From contig CALGIJ010000019.1 of the NCBI GenBank assembly GCA_937915545.1, forward strand, positions 496,001 through 560,000: DNA of 64,000 nucleotides, given 5' to 3'. A program made the translations under genes and the position numbers. The stretch is from an uncultured Desulfobacterales bacterium. Lineage in GTDB: Bacteria > Desulfobacterota > Desulfobulbia > Desulfobulbales > Desulfocapsaceae. The notes under the pieces were generated by a model. The model ran no database searches, had not been told where the DNA came from, and saw only the letters and a program-made list of their open reading frames with translations. Positions 44,988 through 54,710 of the stretch are shown in pieces. Numbering within the stretch: the first letter of the stretch is position 1; each line of letters begins with the position of its first letter.

Positions 44988-45062
44988 CCCTGTCGTTTCC
45001 CTCATCGCTGCAATCCGCCGCGCTATCCCCCCGCTGTCGCCAACTTTCTACGGTACGTATTA

Positions 45063-46748
45063 ATGGATAATTACAGAGCTTTTTGGGCCATTCTCATTTC
45101 TTTCTTCATCCTGCTCGGCTATCAGTACTTCTTTGTCGGATTTGGTCAACAGGCCCCCGCCCCGCAGACGACGCAGACCAGCCCGGCAACCCAGCCCGCA
45201 GCACCTCAGCCTGCCGCGACGCAGCCCGCCGCTGTCCCGGTCGCATCGCCGCTGCCGGCCACGCCGGCACAGCCCGCGCCGCCGAAATATGACCGGGAGC
45301 CTCGGGAAGTGACCGTGGAAACCGACCTGTATACGGCGATCTTCTCCGAAGACGGCGGCACCTTGCGCAGCTTCGTACTCAAAGAGCATACGGAGACCCA
45401 TGCCGCCGATTCCAAGGGGATGCAACTGGTCAAGACCGACCCCCAGCAGGGGGCGCCGCTGCAGTTCTCCTGGGGGACTCTGGTCGGCCAGCAGCTCTTG
45501 TACAACAGCGAGCAGCAGAGTATCAAGCTTTCCTCCGGCGAGAGCAAGAAGGAACTGCGCATGGTCGCCCAGGCCGGCAACGGGCTGGTGGTCGAACGTA
45601 TCTTCACCTTTACCAGTGGCAGTTATCTTATCGACCTCAAGGTCAAAGTGAAGAACACCTCTGAGGCCATGCTGCAGGGGATGCCGCAGATGCACCTGGC
45701 GAGCAAGTATTTCCTCGGCCTGGACAGCCCCGCGGGAAGCTTTCTCTTCGCAGGCCCGGCGGCCTATGTCAACGGCCAGCTGCACGAGGTGCCGGCCGAC
45801 GACTTCAAAGACGGACCGAAGACTCTGCAAGGCGCCATCGACTGGGCCGGGTATTCGAGCAACTATTTCCTGTGCGGGCTCATTCCCCAGGATGGTTCCG
45901 GGGTGTCCTTCACCATGCAGGGCAATCATGACTTCGCCCGCATGCAGCTTTCCGGAAACCTTGACTCCCTTCAGCCGGGCGCGGAGAAAGAGTACAAATA
46001 CCTGGTGTTCTACGGGCCGAAGAAGCAGACCATGCTCAAGGACCTCGGCTATAACCTCGACAAGGCCATCAATTTCGGCTGGTTCGACATCATCGCCAAG
46101 CCGACCCTGTGGCTGCTCAACTGGTTCTATTCCTTCTGCCATAACTATGGCGTCGCCATCATCCTGGTGACGATCCTCTTCAAGGCGATCTTCTGGCCCA
46201 TCTCGCAGAAGGGCATGAAGTCGATGAAGAACATGCAGAAACTGCAGCCGAAGATGGTCAAAATCAAGGAGAAGTACAAGAACGATCCGGCGAAGATGAA
46301 CCAGGAGGTGATGAACCTCTACAAAACCTACAAAGTCAATCCCCTGGGCGGCTGTCTGCCGATGGTGCTGCAGATCCCGGTGTTTTTCGCCCTCTATAAG
46401 GTGCTGCTCATGGGCATCGAGCTGCGTCATGCCCCGTTCATGCTGTGGATCAGCGACCTCTCCGCCCCCGACCGCTTGTGGATCGGCTTCGATATTCCCT
46501 ATCTCGGCGGTCTGCCGGTACTGACGCTGCTCATGGGGGCCTCGATGTTCTTTCAGCAGAAACTCACGCCCACCTCTGCCGATCCGACCCAGGCGAAGAT
46601 CATGATGTTCCTCCCGGTCATCTTCACCTTCATGTTCCTCAATTTTGCCTCGGGGCTGGTTCTCTATTGGTTCGTCAATAACCTCCTTTCCATTCTCCAG
46701 CAGATGCTGATCAACCGGGAAAGCAAGAAAACCGCCGCCGCGGCCTGA
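45063..46748 (+). CDS. yidC: Membrane protein insertase YidC
   Basis: A 561-residue insertase of the Gram-negative type: N-terminal membrane helix (about 6-27), a Pro/Ala/Gln/Thr-rich linker (about 30-80), a large periplasmic beta domain (about 85-330) and the conserved five-helix core (from about 350), with the cytoplasmic hairpin KGMKSMKNMQKLQPKM and VNPLGGCLPMVLQIPVFFALYK. It inserts or folds proteins such as the ATP synthase c subunit. ATG at 45063, 75 bp after yidD. Confidence 0.98.
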   Translation: MDNYRAFWAILISFFILLGYQYFFVGFGQQAPAPQTTQTSPATQPAAPQPAATQPAAVPVASPLPATPAQPAPPKYDREPREVTVETDLYTAIFSEDGGTLRSFVLKEHTETHAADSKGMQLVKTDPQQGAPLQFSWGTLVGQQLLYNSEQQSIKLSSGESKKELRMVAQAGNGLVVERIFTFTSGSYLIDLKVKVKNTSEAMLQGMPQMHLASKYFLGLDSPAGSFLFAGPAAYVNGQLHEVPADDFKDGPKTLQGAIDWAGYSSNYFLCGLIPQDGSGVSFTMQGNHDFARMQLSGNLDSLQPGAEKEYKYLVFYGPKKQTMLKDLGYNLDKAINFGWFDIIAKPTLWLLNWFYSFCHNYGVAIILVTILFKAIFWPISQKGMKSMKNMQKLQPKMVKIKEKYKNDPAKMNQEVMNLYKTYKVNPLGGCLPMVLQIPVFFALYKVLLMGIELRHAPFMLWISDLSAPDRLWIGFDIPYLGGLPVLTLLMGASMFFQQKLTPTSADPTQAKIMMFLPVIFTFMFLNFASGLVLYWFVNNLLSILQQMLINRESKKTAAAA

Positions 46749-46810
46749 GAAGAGAAGGCGCCCTTTGCCGGCGCCGGGAATGTTTTGCGATGCGTAGCAA
46801 AAGGAAAACA

Positions 46811-47719
46811 ATGTCCTCCGATACCAGCGATTTTTACGGGAAAGATGTGGCCGAGGCAATCAGGAAGGCCTGTGAAGCCCTCGCCGTCTCTCAGGAAAAC
46901 CTCGATATCAAGGTAATCGAGACCGGTTCTACCGGAATCTTCGGCCTGATCCGCAAGAAGGCCCATATCCGTGCCCAGGTGAAAGCGCCGCAGGAAATCG
47001 AGAAAGAGTTCGTTGAGGAGCTCGTCTCGGTGGAAGCGGTGCGGGAGGCGGTGGCAGAGGAAGAGGTCGAGCCAGCTGCCCCCGATGAACAGTCTGCTGC
47101 CCCTCGTCGCGACGACGACGAGGAAGAGGAAGAAGAATTTCTCGCCGAAGAGGAGCAGGAAGGCGACGCCTCGCCAGAGAGCGTCGCCCTCGTCACCGAG
47201 GAGTTGCAGCGCATCGTCACCCTGATGGGTTTTCCCTCGACCCTCGAGGTCGAGACCAAGGGCATGGCGGTGGTATGCACCCTGCGTGGCGAGTACGAGG
47301 AAAACCTGGCCGGCCCCGACGGCAAGGTGCTCGACAGTCTGCAGTATATCCTGCGCAAGATGGTCAGCCGCAAAGTCGAGGAACGGCTGCGCATTTCCAT
47401 CAATGTCGGCAGCTTCCGCGAAAAGCGCCTCGAGGACCTCAAGGCCAAAGCGGCTGAGTTGGCCGCTTTGGTGAAGGCGGATGGCAAGACCCAGGTCCTC
47501 CCCGGGTTGAACCCCTCGGAGCGCCGGGTCATTCACATGTATTTCCAGGATGACAAAGAAATCCGCAGCCGCTCGGTCGGCGACGGGCTGTTCAAGAAAA
47601 TTCTCATCTACAAGCCTGGCAAGGGCAACCGACCCGGTGGCGGAGGCGGCCGCAAACGCCCCCAGGGTAAGGGACGCCAGGGCAGAGGCGGCGGCCAGAA
47701 GCCCAACGGAGAAGCCTAG
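46811..47719 (+). CDS. jag: RNA-binding protein Jag (KhpB/EloR)
   Basis: A 302-residue protein with Jag-N (about 1-55, GKDVAEAI... TGSTGIFGLIRKKA), an acidic linker (about 60-125, runs of Glu/Asp), a KH domain (about 130-210), an R3H domain (about 215-275, LNPSERRVIHMYFQ with RSVGDG) and a Gly/Arg/Lys-rich tail. Jag proteins bind RNA and affect cell elongation in Firmicutes. I use the ATG at 46811, which has AAAGGA upstream, rather than 46790. Fixed neighbour of yidC. Confidence 0.94.
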   Translation: MSSDTSDFYGKDVAEAIRKACEALAVSQENLDIKVIETGSTGIFGLIRKKAHIRAQVKAPQEIEKEFVEELVSVEAVREAVAEEEVEPAAPDEQSAAPRRDDDEEEEEEFLAEEEQEGDASPESVALVTEELQRIVTLMGFPSTLEVETKGMAVVCTLRGEYEENLAGPDGKVLDSLQYILRKMVSRKVEERLRISINVGSFREKRLEDLKAKAAELAALVKADGKTQVLPGLNPSERRVIHMYFQDDKEIRSRSVGDGLFKKILIYKPGKGNRPGGGGGRKRPQGKGRQGRGGGQKPNGEA

Positions 47720-47770
47720 CCATCATCGGCCGCGCGGCTGGCAGGAGATTTTCTCCAAGGAAGACCTGAG

Positions 47771-49156
47771 ATGCACGGTTTCAGCGAGACCACCATCGCC
47801 GCCATTTCCACACCGCCGGGGGCGGGGGGCATCGGCATCGTCCGCATCAGCGGGCCGCAGGCCCTGACGATCCTCAATGCCGTTTTTCGCCCCCGCAGTT
47901 CAAACTGTTCGTTTAACAGCCACCACCTCTATTACGGCCATCTGCACGACCCGCGCAGCGGCAAACTCCTCGACGAGGCCATGGCGGTCTATATGGCCGC
48001 GCCCCGCACCTACACCCGCGAAGACGTTGTCGAACTGCACTGCCACGGCAGCTACCTGGTATTGCGTTCCGTGCTCGAGACGGTTCTCTCCCAGGGGGCG
48101 ATGTTGGCCGCGCCCGGTGAGTTCACCAAGAGGGCCTTTCTCAACGGGCGCATCGATCTCACCCAGGCCGAAGCGGTTATCGATATCCTCACCGCACGCA
48201 CCCGCAAGGGTGTCGATCTTGCCCAGGAACAACTGGCCGGCGCGCTCTATCGGCGTATCGAGCCAATCCGCGCCCGCTTGACGCGCATGCGCGCCCTGCT
48301 CGAGGTGGCCATCGATTTTCCCGACGATGAGGTGGAGATAGCCGATCATCGCCAACTCCTCGACGTGCTGCGGGGGGAGGTGGAAGAGCCGTTGCGACGG
48401 CTCCTCGCCAACGCCGAGCGAGGACGTCTCTATCGCGAAGGGGTGGCCATCGTCATTGCCGGGCTGCCCAACGTCGGCAAGTCGAGCCTGCTCAATGCCC
48501 TGCTGCAGGAGGAGCGGGCCCTGGTCACCGCCATCCCCGGAACGACCAGGGATTCCATCGAAGAGATCATCGACGTCCATGGCGTTCCGGTGCGCATTAT
48601 CGACACCGCCGGCATCCGCGAGACCGAAGGCGAAGTGGAGGCGCTCGGCATCCAGCGGGCCAGGGAGCTGATCAACAGCGCCGATCTGGTGGTCTTTCTC
48701 GTCGATGGCGCAGGTGGCATCGGCCCAGGGGATATCGAGCTCCACCGGCAGCTGCGGCACAAACCGCTGCTGCCGGTTGTCAACAAGGCCGATCTCTGTG
48801 GCGGGAACCTTCCCGATCTCTCAGCCTTTGGGATGAACCAACAGTGGCTGAGCATTTCCGCCAAGCGTCAGGAAGGTATCGAGGAACTCAAGGAGGCGAT
48901 CTTCGCGCTCGTTACCGGGGAAGGCGGTCAGTGGGAGGAGGAGGGATGCGTTCCCAATCTTCGTCATCAGGCAGCCCTGCAGCAGGCGGTGGAGGCCTGT
49001 TCACGCCTTGCCGCCTCTCTCGAGGCCGCTCTCACTAACGATCTCCTCGCCGTCGACGTGCAGGAGTGTCTTGATTGCCTGTCGGCTATCGTCGGCGAAA
49101 CCACTACCGAGGATATCCTCGATGTGGTATTCGCCGAATTCTGTCTCGGCAAGTAG
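47771..49156 (+). CDS. mnmE: tRNA modification GTPase MnmE (TrmE)
   Basis: A 461-residue GTPase that works with MnmG on U34 of tRNA. N-terminal tetrahydrofolate-binding domain (TIAAISTPPGAGGIGIVRISG), helical domain, G domain inserted at about 220-380 with GLPNVGKSS, DTAGIRET and NKAD, and the C-terminal catalytic CxGK (C458 in FCLGK). Last gene of the rpmH cluster; it converges on the TPR lipoprotein gene with only 24 bp between. Confidence 0.97.
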   Translation: MHGFSETTIAAISTPPGAGGIGIVRISGPQALTILNAVFRPRSSNCSFNSHHLYYGHLHDPRSGKLLDEAMAVYMAAPRTYTREDVVELHCHGSYLVLRSVLETVLSQGAMLAAPGEFTKRAFLNGRIDLTQAEAVIDILTARTRKGVDLAQEQLAGALYRRIEPIRARLTRMRALLEVAIDFPDDEVEIADHRQLLDVLRGEVEEPLRRLLANAERGRLYREGVAIVIAGLPNVGKSSLLNALLQEERALVTAIPGTTRDSIEEIIDVHGVPVRIIDTAGIRETEGEVEALGIQRARELINSADLVVFLVDGAGGIGPGDIELHRQLRHKPLLPVVNKADLCGGNLPDLSAFGMNQQWLSISAKRQEGIEELKEAIFALVTGEGGQWEEEGCVPNLRHQAALQQAVEACSRLAASLEAALTNDLLAVDVQECLDCLSAIVGETTTEDILDVVFAEFCLGK

Positions 49157-49180
49157 GCCTGGCGGCCTTTTGCCCCAACG

Positions 49181-51457
49181 CTATTTCTTCCAGCTGTTCA
49201 GCGTCTTCTGTGCTTCTTCCCGCTCCTTGAAGCGGGTGTCCTCTGACAGCACTTTTTCCAGCAAGGTCACCGCCTCAGCGGTCTCGCCATTGGCGTGAAG
49301 GGCGAGGGCGAGGTGGTAGCGGATTATCGGATCTTCCGGCCGCGTCTCCAGGGCCTGGCGGAACTGGGTGATGGCCAGCGGGAAGGACTGCCGCTTGTAG
49401 TGTACCCAACCGAGGGTGTCGGTGATATTGGCCTGATCGGGTAGCGCCTGCTTGGCCTGCATGGCCAGGCGCAGGGCCTCGCCCAAATCGCCGTTCTCCT
49501 CCGAGGCGATCAGCCAGGCGAGGTTGTTGGCGGCGGCGGGCAGGTTGGGTTGCAGTTCGAGAACCCGCTGGTATTTGGCCTTGGCCTCGGCATGGCGTCC
49601 AGCGCCCTCGAAGGCGGTGGCCAGACCCATCAGGCCGGGGATGGAGTCGGGCTGCGCTGCCAGCAGCTCGTTGAACTGGGCGATGGTCTCCTCGCTCTTG
49701 CCCAGCATGTTGAGGAGGTTGGCCTTGAGGATGTAGCCCTGGGGGTCTTCAGGGCGAAGCTCCTGCGCCTTTTCGTAAGCCTGCAGGGCATCATTGTACA
49801 TTCTCTTGTTGGTGTAGAGGTCGCCGAGCAGGAGGTAGTGACCTCCGGCGGGATGGGCGGCGATGTGCTTCTTGACGAAGTCGATGGCCTTGTCGAGGTC
49901 TTTGCCGGCGGTCAGAGCGGTGAGCATGCCGAGGGCCTTGGCGTTATCCGGAGCGAGAGCGAGCAGGGCAGTGAAATGCTTCTTGGCCATCTCGGGGTTT
50001 TTCTGGCCAAGATAGGCCATGCCAGCCACTCCGAGGAACTCGGCATCCTGGTTGAGGACCTTTTCGTCGAGGGATTCGATGATCTTGATCGCCTTGTCGA
50101 AGTTCTTGGTCTGCACAAAGGCCTGGGTGAGGAGCTTGACCGCCACGAAGTTGCGCGGGTTGATACCCAGAGCCATGCCCGCTTCACGCTCGGCGTCCTT
50201 GCCATTGCCGCGAACCAGGTGGATCTGCGCCGCGAGGAGGTGGTAGCGGTCGCTGGCGGGGTTGTTCTGCAGGGCGATCTCGATGGCTTTCTGGGCCAGC
50301 TCCACCTTGCCGATGCGGAGGTGGGCCAGAGCCGAGTAGTAGAACGGCTCGGGCCACTTGGGGTAATCGTTGGTGAGGGGAGTGATGACCTGGATCGCCT
50401 CTTCGTTCTTGCCTTCGTTGATGAGAAAGCGGGCCTTGAGCAAGTTGGCGCCGCCATGGCCAGGGTTGCCGGCGAGGATGCCGTCCATGACCGACCGTGC
50501 TTCCGTGAACTTCTGCAGGTCAAACTGCAACTCGCCCAGGGCGGTCTGCAACTGGAGATCTTTGGGCAGGTCGACGATGGCTGTCTTGAGGGTTTCCTCG
50601 GCCTTGTCGAACTGTCTTCGCCCTTTATAGAACTCGACCAGCGAGAGGCGCAGGCCGGCGGCATTCTTATCGAGGGAGATGGCCTTCTGCAGCGTCTGCT
50701 CGGCCTTGTCGAACTCGCCTTTCTTCTGGTGCACCCCGGCCAGCATCAGCAGCAGCTGGGTGTTGTCGGGAAATTTTGCCTCCATGGTGGTCAGCAGCTG
50801 CTGTACGGCCGCCTCGTTTCTGCGCTGCTCGTAGAGCATCAACAGGGTGCGGTAGTTGGCGAACTGGTCGGGCTTGAGCTCGATCGCCTTCTTGAACTGC
50901 GCCTCCGCCTCATCCCACTTGTTCTCCGCGGCCAGCACCCGGCCCTTGATGTTGTGGAATTTGTCGTTGTCCGGTGAAGCGGCGAGGGCCTTGTCGATGG
51001 CCTCTCCGGCCTTGGCGAAGTTGCCGTCGATGAGTTCGAGGTTGGCGAGCAGGGCCAGGGCGTCTTTATACTGGGGGTCGGTGGCGAGTGCCTGGTCGAC
51101 ATACTTGCGGCTCTCCTCCTTGTTGCGCGAGAGGAGGTGGAACTCTGCCACTTTGACGACGGCATCGAGGTTTTTCGGGTCGAGCGTGGCGGCGCGCTGC
51201 AGCTCGCCGAAGGCACCCCGCGCATCGCCGTTCTTGAGATGGAGCAGGCCGAGCTGGTATCTCGCTTCAGCATACTTGGCGTCAAGCTGGATGGCGTTTT
51301 TCAACTCAATGATGGCCGCTTTGTCGTCGCTGGCCTTGATGTATTCCATGGCCTTGTCATAGTGCTTGACCTTTTTCTCGTCCGCGCCGGAGCAGGCGGG
51401 GAGGAGCGAGAGAGCGGCAAAAAGGAGTGCGACGGTTACGAGATTTTTCAATGTCAT
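49181..51457 (-). CDS. TPR-repeat lipoprotein of PEP-CTERM/exosortase system (PrsT-like)
   Basis: A 758-residue protein with a lipoprotein signal peptide (lipobox LLPAC, C22) and about 20 tetratricopeptide repeats filling the rest (for example YAEARYQLGLLHLKNGDARG, NLPAAANNLAWLIA, NITDTLGWVHYKRQSFPLAI). The combination is typical of the putative TPR lipoprotein encoded next to exosortase EPS genes; it is thought to scaffold export or sorting in the periplasm. Lipidation would need lgt (40277-41107). I start at 51457; the frame is open to 51661 but the extra residues are not signal-like. It is divergent from the export operon. Confidence 0.92.
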   Translation of the reverse strand: MTLKNLVTVALLFAALSLLPACSGADEKKVKHYDKAMEYIKASDDKAAIIELKNAIQLDAKYAEARYQLGLLHLKNGDARGAFGELQRAATLDPKNLDAVVKVAEFHLLSRNKEESRKYVDQALATDPQYKDALALLANLELIDGNFAKAGEAIDKALAASPDNDKFHNIKGRVLAAENKWDEAEAQFKKAIELKPDQFANYRTLLMLYEQRRNEAAVQQLLTTMEAKFPDNTQLLLMLAGVHQKKGEFDKAEQTLQKAISLDKNAAGLRLSLVEFYKGRRQFDKAEETLKTAIVDLPKDLQLQTALGELQFDLQKFTEARSVMDGILAGNPGHGGANLLKARFLINEGKNEEAIQVITPLTNDYPKWPEPFYYSALAHLRIGKVELAQKAIEIALQNNPASDRYHLLAAQIHLVRGNGKDAEREAGMALGINPRNFVAVKLLTQAFVQTKNFDKAIKIIESLDEKVLNQDAEFLGVAGMAYLGQKNPEMAKKHFTALLALAPDNAKALGMLTALTAGKDLDKAIDFVKKHIAAHPAGGHYLLLGDLYTNKRMYNDALQAYEKAQELRPEDPQGYILKANLLNMLGKSEETIAQFNELLAAQPDSIPGLMGLATAFEGAGRHAEAKAKYQRVLELQPNLPAAANNLAWLIASEENGDLGEALRLAMQAKQALPDQANITDTLGWVHYKRQSFPLAITQFRQALETRPEDPIIRYHLALALHANGETAEAVTLLEKVLSEDTRFKEREEAQKTLNSWKK

Positions 51458-51746
51458 GGCTGACCTGGGGAAAAGGGTTGTGAGGCCTGAGGAGATTTGT
51501 CGTCTGGCCGGGGTATGGCGATATGCGTGGCGGCAACACGTCGAGTGATTGAAACATTCTATAGAAAATCGCGGGTTTTTCCTACGGAAATCTCCACTTG
51601 TCGCCGGCTGCATGCGGGAGGGTGGCGAGTAAGCCGAGAGAAAGTGTGAATTCTCGGGCAAATGCGTGACAAATGGGAAAAGGTATGATTTACTTCTGCC
51701 GTATCCTTGCGCGTCGATTCATTATTGTCTTTTTCTGGAGGGTGTT

Positions 51747-52478
51747 ATGGCTCGGTGGGGTGTCGTCCTGATGGTTGTCGTTCTGCTCTCGGCTCTTGGC
51801 GCGGACTTACGCGCCGCCCAGTCCAGTGCCGATGTCCCGGTTACCGAGGCGCTGCGCCAGGCGGCCCGCGCCAAGGTCCTGGGGGCGACCTCCTCAGGCG
51901 CGGCGAAGGGCGAATACGTTATCGGTATTGGCGATATCCTCAGTGTGCAGGTGTACGGCGAGGGCGACATGTCGGCCATCGCCATCCCCGTAACGGCAGG
52001 GGGGGGGAAGGGCCAGGGACAGGAAGAAGAAAAGCGGTTGCCGGTCGGCGGGGTCCAGGTGCGCATCGACGGGCGCATCTCCCTCAAGCATATCGGCGAT
52101 GTCGACGCATCGGGCCTGACACCGACGCAGCTCGCCGATTATCTCAAGCTTCTTTATGCCACGGTTTTCGACAATCCCAGCATCACCGTCGTCCTCGTGC
52201 AGAGCAACAGCCAGCGCTATACGGTGATGGGCAAGGTCGGCAAGCCAGGTGTCTTTCAGCTCGACTATCCGATCAACATCGTCCAGGCGGTGGCGCGCAG
52301 CGGCGGCTTCGCCGAGTGGGCCAAGAATATCGTCACCCTGGTGCGCAACAATCCGCAAAATCACAAAAACCTGTTCTCGGGCAACACTCTGGTCTTCGAT
52401 TATGGCGACTTTCTCGAAGGGGAAAACCTGGAGAGGAACATCACCGTCGAACCTAATGACATCATAATCGTCAACTGA
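51747..52478 (+). CDS. Wza-like polysaccharide export protein (exosortase-locus type)
   Basis: A 243-residue periplasmic/outer-membrane protein with signal peptide (about 1-23, ending RAAQ), a poly-export domain (about 50-145: YVIGIGDILSVQVYGE, VRIDGRISLKHIGDV, LADYLKLLYATVFDNPSITV) and one SLBB domain (about 153-240). Unlike Wza it has no lipobox cysteine, and a Gly/Gln/Glu insertion (about 85-92) interrupts the first domain. GGAGG precedes the ATG at 51747. It is the first gene of the main EPS operon; the 289 bp upstream must hold the divergent promoters, which I could not resolve. Confidence 0.92.
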   Translation: MARWGVVLMVVVLLSALGADLRAAQSSADVPVTEALRQAARAKVLGATSSGAAKGEYVIGIGDILSVQVYGEGDMSAIAIPVTAGGGKGQGQEEEKRLPVGGVQVRIDGRISLKHIGDVDASGLTPTQLADYLKLLYATVFDNPSITVVLVQSNSQRYTVMGKVGKPGVFQLDYPINIVQAVARSGGFAEWAKNIVTLVRNNPQNHKNLFSGNTLVFDYGDFLEGENLERNITVEPNDIIIVN

Positions 52479-52487
52479 CAAGATGCG

Positions 52488-54011
52488 ATGAAACAGAACG
52501 GCCTGGAAAAAACACTGGCAGTGGTTCTCGGCGGCACGATGGTCGCCGCGATGACCGTCTCTTCACCCGCCCAGGCCAGAGACACCAAGGTGGCTCTGGG
52601 CATAGGCAGCTCCTACGAACACTACTCCCGCAGTTACGATAGCGACGAGAGGGCGGTGCAGGATGGCGCCAGCGATTCCCCTGTGGAGAGCGACGAGACG
52701 CCCCGTGCCGACGAGCGCTATAACCGCCTGCGCATCACTCCGTTGATCGCTCTGACCAACCAATCGGCCCGGGATGTGCTTTCTCTACGCTACAGTCCCA
52801 GCCTGCGCTACGATGAGGAGAGTGGCGACAGCGATATCGATCAGAATCTTCAGGCCACTCTTTCCTACGCCTTGACCCGTGACTGGGATGTGAGATTCGG
52901 CGAGAGCTATGTCCTCACCGACCAGAACATCCGCAGCGACTTCGGTCGCGGTACAGGGGCTGATGGCGGCGGCTCAGCCAGCGGGGATCAACTCTCCGAT
53001 AACGAGGGCCTGCGGCGATACTGGAAAAATGACCTCTCCTTCTCCACGACCTACCGCTATTGGGAGGACAGCTCGTTCTCCCTGGGCTATTCTCTGGGTC
53101 ACCTCACCCATACCGATGTTCCGGCGACCAGCAGATATGAAGACTATGTCCGCCATGGCGCCACTCTGGGCGTGGGCCACCGCCTCAGCTCGGTATGGCG
53201 GCTCTCCGCCACTGGCGGCTATACACGAGGCTTGTTCGAGGAGGCCGAACAATCTGGGAGCGACGGCCAGGCCGACGGCGGAGGCGAGGTGGCGGTGGAC
53301 AACGATCTCCACGAATTCCGCGCTTCGACGACGCTTGAATCGAGCCATTTCGAACATCATCTGCTGACCCTCAAATACGGCTTCACCGGTGTCGAGTATG
53401 ACGACGTCGAGCGCAACGCAACCACAGTACATGACCTCACCGCCGGCTGGCAGTGGCAATTCGCCCAGGATACCAGCGTCTATCTTGGCGCCGGTCCCTC
53501 CTATAGCAAAGCCGAGGAGCAGGAGGGGAACTGGGGCTATAACGCCACCGCCAGTTTGCGCTATACGCTCGAACGGAGCACCTTCGAGGCATCCCTCGCC
53601 CACGGCTACGACGTGCAGAACTTCACCGGCACCGATGAGAGCGGCCTCCGCGAGTATTGGCAGTCAAGGCTCGATTTCAGCCATCAGCTGATCAAGGACG
53701 TCTCGCTGAAGATGTTCACCTACTACCGTAACGAAGACCAGGAAGACGTCACCGCGCAGCGGGCGGCCGCCACCGGCGACGGCACGGCAACGGATGGACA
53801 AGAGCCGGCGATAACCTATGAAACCACCACCTTCAATCGGGAGCGCTTCGGCGTCGGCACGAGCCTCGGCTATACCTTTGCCCGCTGGTATTCCATGGGG
53901 GTGTCTTATGATTATCTCGTGCAGGATTCGGAGCAGAAGGATGACAGCTACGACGAACACCGTGTCGTTGTTTCTCTGTCGATGGAAATGGATGTCTTTA
54001 ACTGGCAGTAG
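52488..54011 (+). CDS. Outer-membrane beta-barrel protein of PEP-CTERM system
   Basis: A 507-residue protein with a signal peptide ending AQA at residue 30 and then alternating polar/aromatic strands throughout (for example SFSTTYRYWEDSSFSLGYSL, ASLRYTLERSTFEASLA), ending with VFNWQ. It resembles the PEP-CTERM-associated outer-membrane protein found after the export gene in exosortase loci and may form the outer-membrane channel for the polymer (inference). Acidic loops rich in Asp/Glu/Ser occur at about 45-65 and 245-270. Confidence 0.87.
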   Translation: MKQNGLEKTLAVVLGGTMVAAMTVSSPAQARDTKVALGIGSSYEHYSRSYDSDERAVQDGASDSPVESDETPRADERYNRLRITPLIALTNQSARDVLSLRYSPSLRYDEESGDSDIDQNLQATLSYALTRDWDVRFGESYVLTDQNIRSDFGRGTGADGGGSASGDQLSDNEGLRRYWKNDLSFSTTYRYWEDSSFSLGYSLGHLTHTDVPATSRYEDYVRHGATLGVGHRLSSVWRLSATGGYTRGLFEEAEQSGSDGQADGGGEVAVDNDLHEFRASTTLESSHFEHHLLTLKYGFTGVEYDDVERNATTVHDLTAGWQWQFAQDTSVYLGAGPSYSKAEEQEGNWGYNATASLRYTLERSTFEASLAHGYDVQNFTGTDESGLREYWQSRLDFSHQLIKDVSLKMFTYYRNEDQEDVTAQRAAATGDGTATDGQEPAITYETTTFNRERFGVGTSLGYTFARWYSMGVSYDYLVQDSEQKDDSYDEHRVVVSLSMEMDVFNWQ

Positions 54012-54053
54012 ACTGTCTTCCCCGATTTCCGCCAAAGGCGTTCTCCTGCAACT

Positions 54054-54710
54054 ATGATCAGCAAGCCTCGCGTCATCATCGTACTGGCACTGTTCGCGCT
54101 CACCTGGTACGTGCTGCACAGCACCTCGGAGGTCACGGCGGTGCCCATTAAAAAACCTCTGAGTGCGTTTCCCCAGCGGCTTGATGGCTATACTCTCGCC
54201 AATAGTTTTCAATCCTCCAGCGAGGTTGTGGAACTGCTCGGTGTCGATGACTATATCCAGTACAACTACGAGGATTCCGCGAAGCAGCGCATCAACCTCT
54301 ACGTCGGATACTATAAGGCGGTCGGCGTGACTGGAGGCTATCACTCCCCCAAGAATTGCATTCCAGGCGGTGGCTGGGGCATTGCCGAGGTCAAGGATGT
54401 TGTCCTCCATGCCGGTTTAGAGGGCAAAAGCGAGTCCACCGTCGCGCAAATGCTGATACAGAACGGATCGGAATACCAGGTGGTGCTCTATTGGTATCAG
54501 AATAGAGGGCGAATCATCGCCTCCGAGTATACGGAAAAAATCTATCAGGTGCTCGACGCGTTGCTGAAAAAACGAAGAGATGGGAGCTTTGTGCGTATCA
54601 TGACCGTAGTACGGGATGGAGACATTGCCGCAGCGGAGTCCCGGGTGAAAGAGTTTGCTGAACAGGTGATGACCACGCTGGATACCCATCTGCCCGGGGC
54701 AAGACTATGA
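54054..54710 (+). CDS. epsI: EpsI family exosortase-associated protein
   Basis: A 218-residue protein anchored by one N-terminal helix (about 6-22), with the family hallmark HSPKNCIPGGGW at 97-108 and QNRGRIIASEYTEKIY further on. EpsI proteins always accompany exosortases; their activity is not known. The gene comes before the exosortase and overlaps it by 4 nt (ATGA), whereas many XrtA loci have the reverse order. Confidence 0.94.
   Translation: MISKPRVIIVLALFALTWYVLHSTSEVTAVPIKKPLSAFPQRLDGYTLANSFQSSSEVVELLGVDDYIQYNYEDSAKQRINLYVGYYKAVGVTGGYHSPKNCIPGGGWGIAEVKDVVLHAGLEGKSESTVAQMLIQNGSEYQVVLYWYQNRGRIIASEYTEKIYQVLDALLKKRRDGSFVRIMTVVRDGDIAAAESRVKEFAEQVMTTLDTHLPGARL

Noticed and set aside
45060..46859. 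A 599-codon minus-strand open frame opposite yidC
   Set aside because: YidC on the plus strand is unmistakable; the opposite frame is rich in Leu/His/Gly/Arg repeats typical of antisense translation of GC-rich genes.
49550..50977. A 475-codon plus-strand open frame opposite the TPR lipoprotein gene
   Set aside because: The minus-strand frame has a lipobox and regular TPR repeats; the plus-strand frame only mirrors their periodicity.
51458..51746. A sigma54 (-24/-12) promoter before the EPS export operon
   Set aside because: I looked for a GG-N10-GC pair with TGGC/TTGC context and found none with correct spacing on the strand read; no confident sigma70 promoter either.
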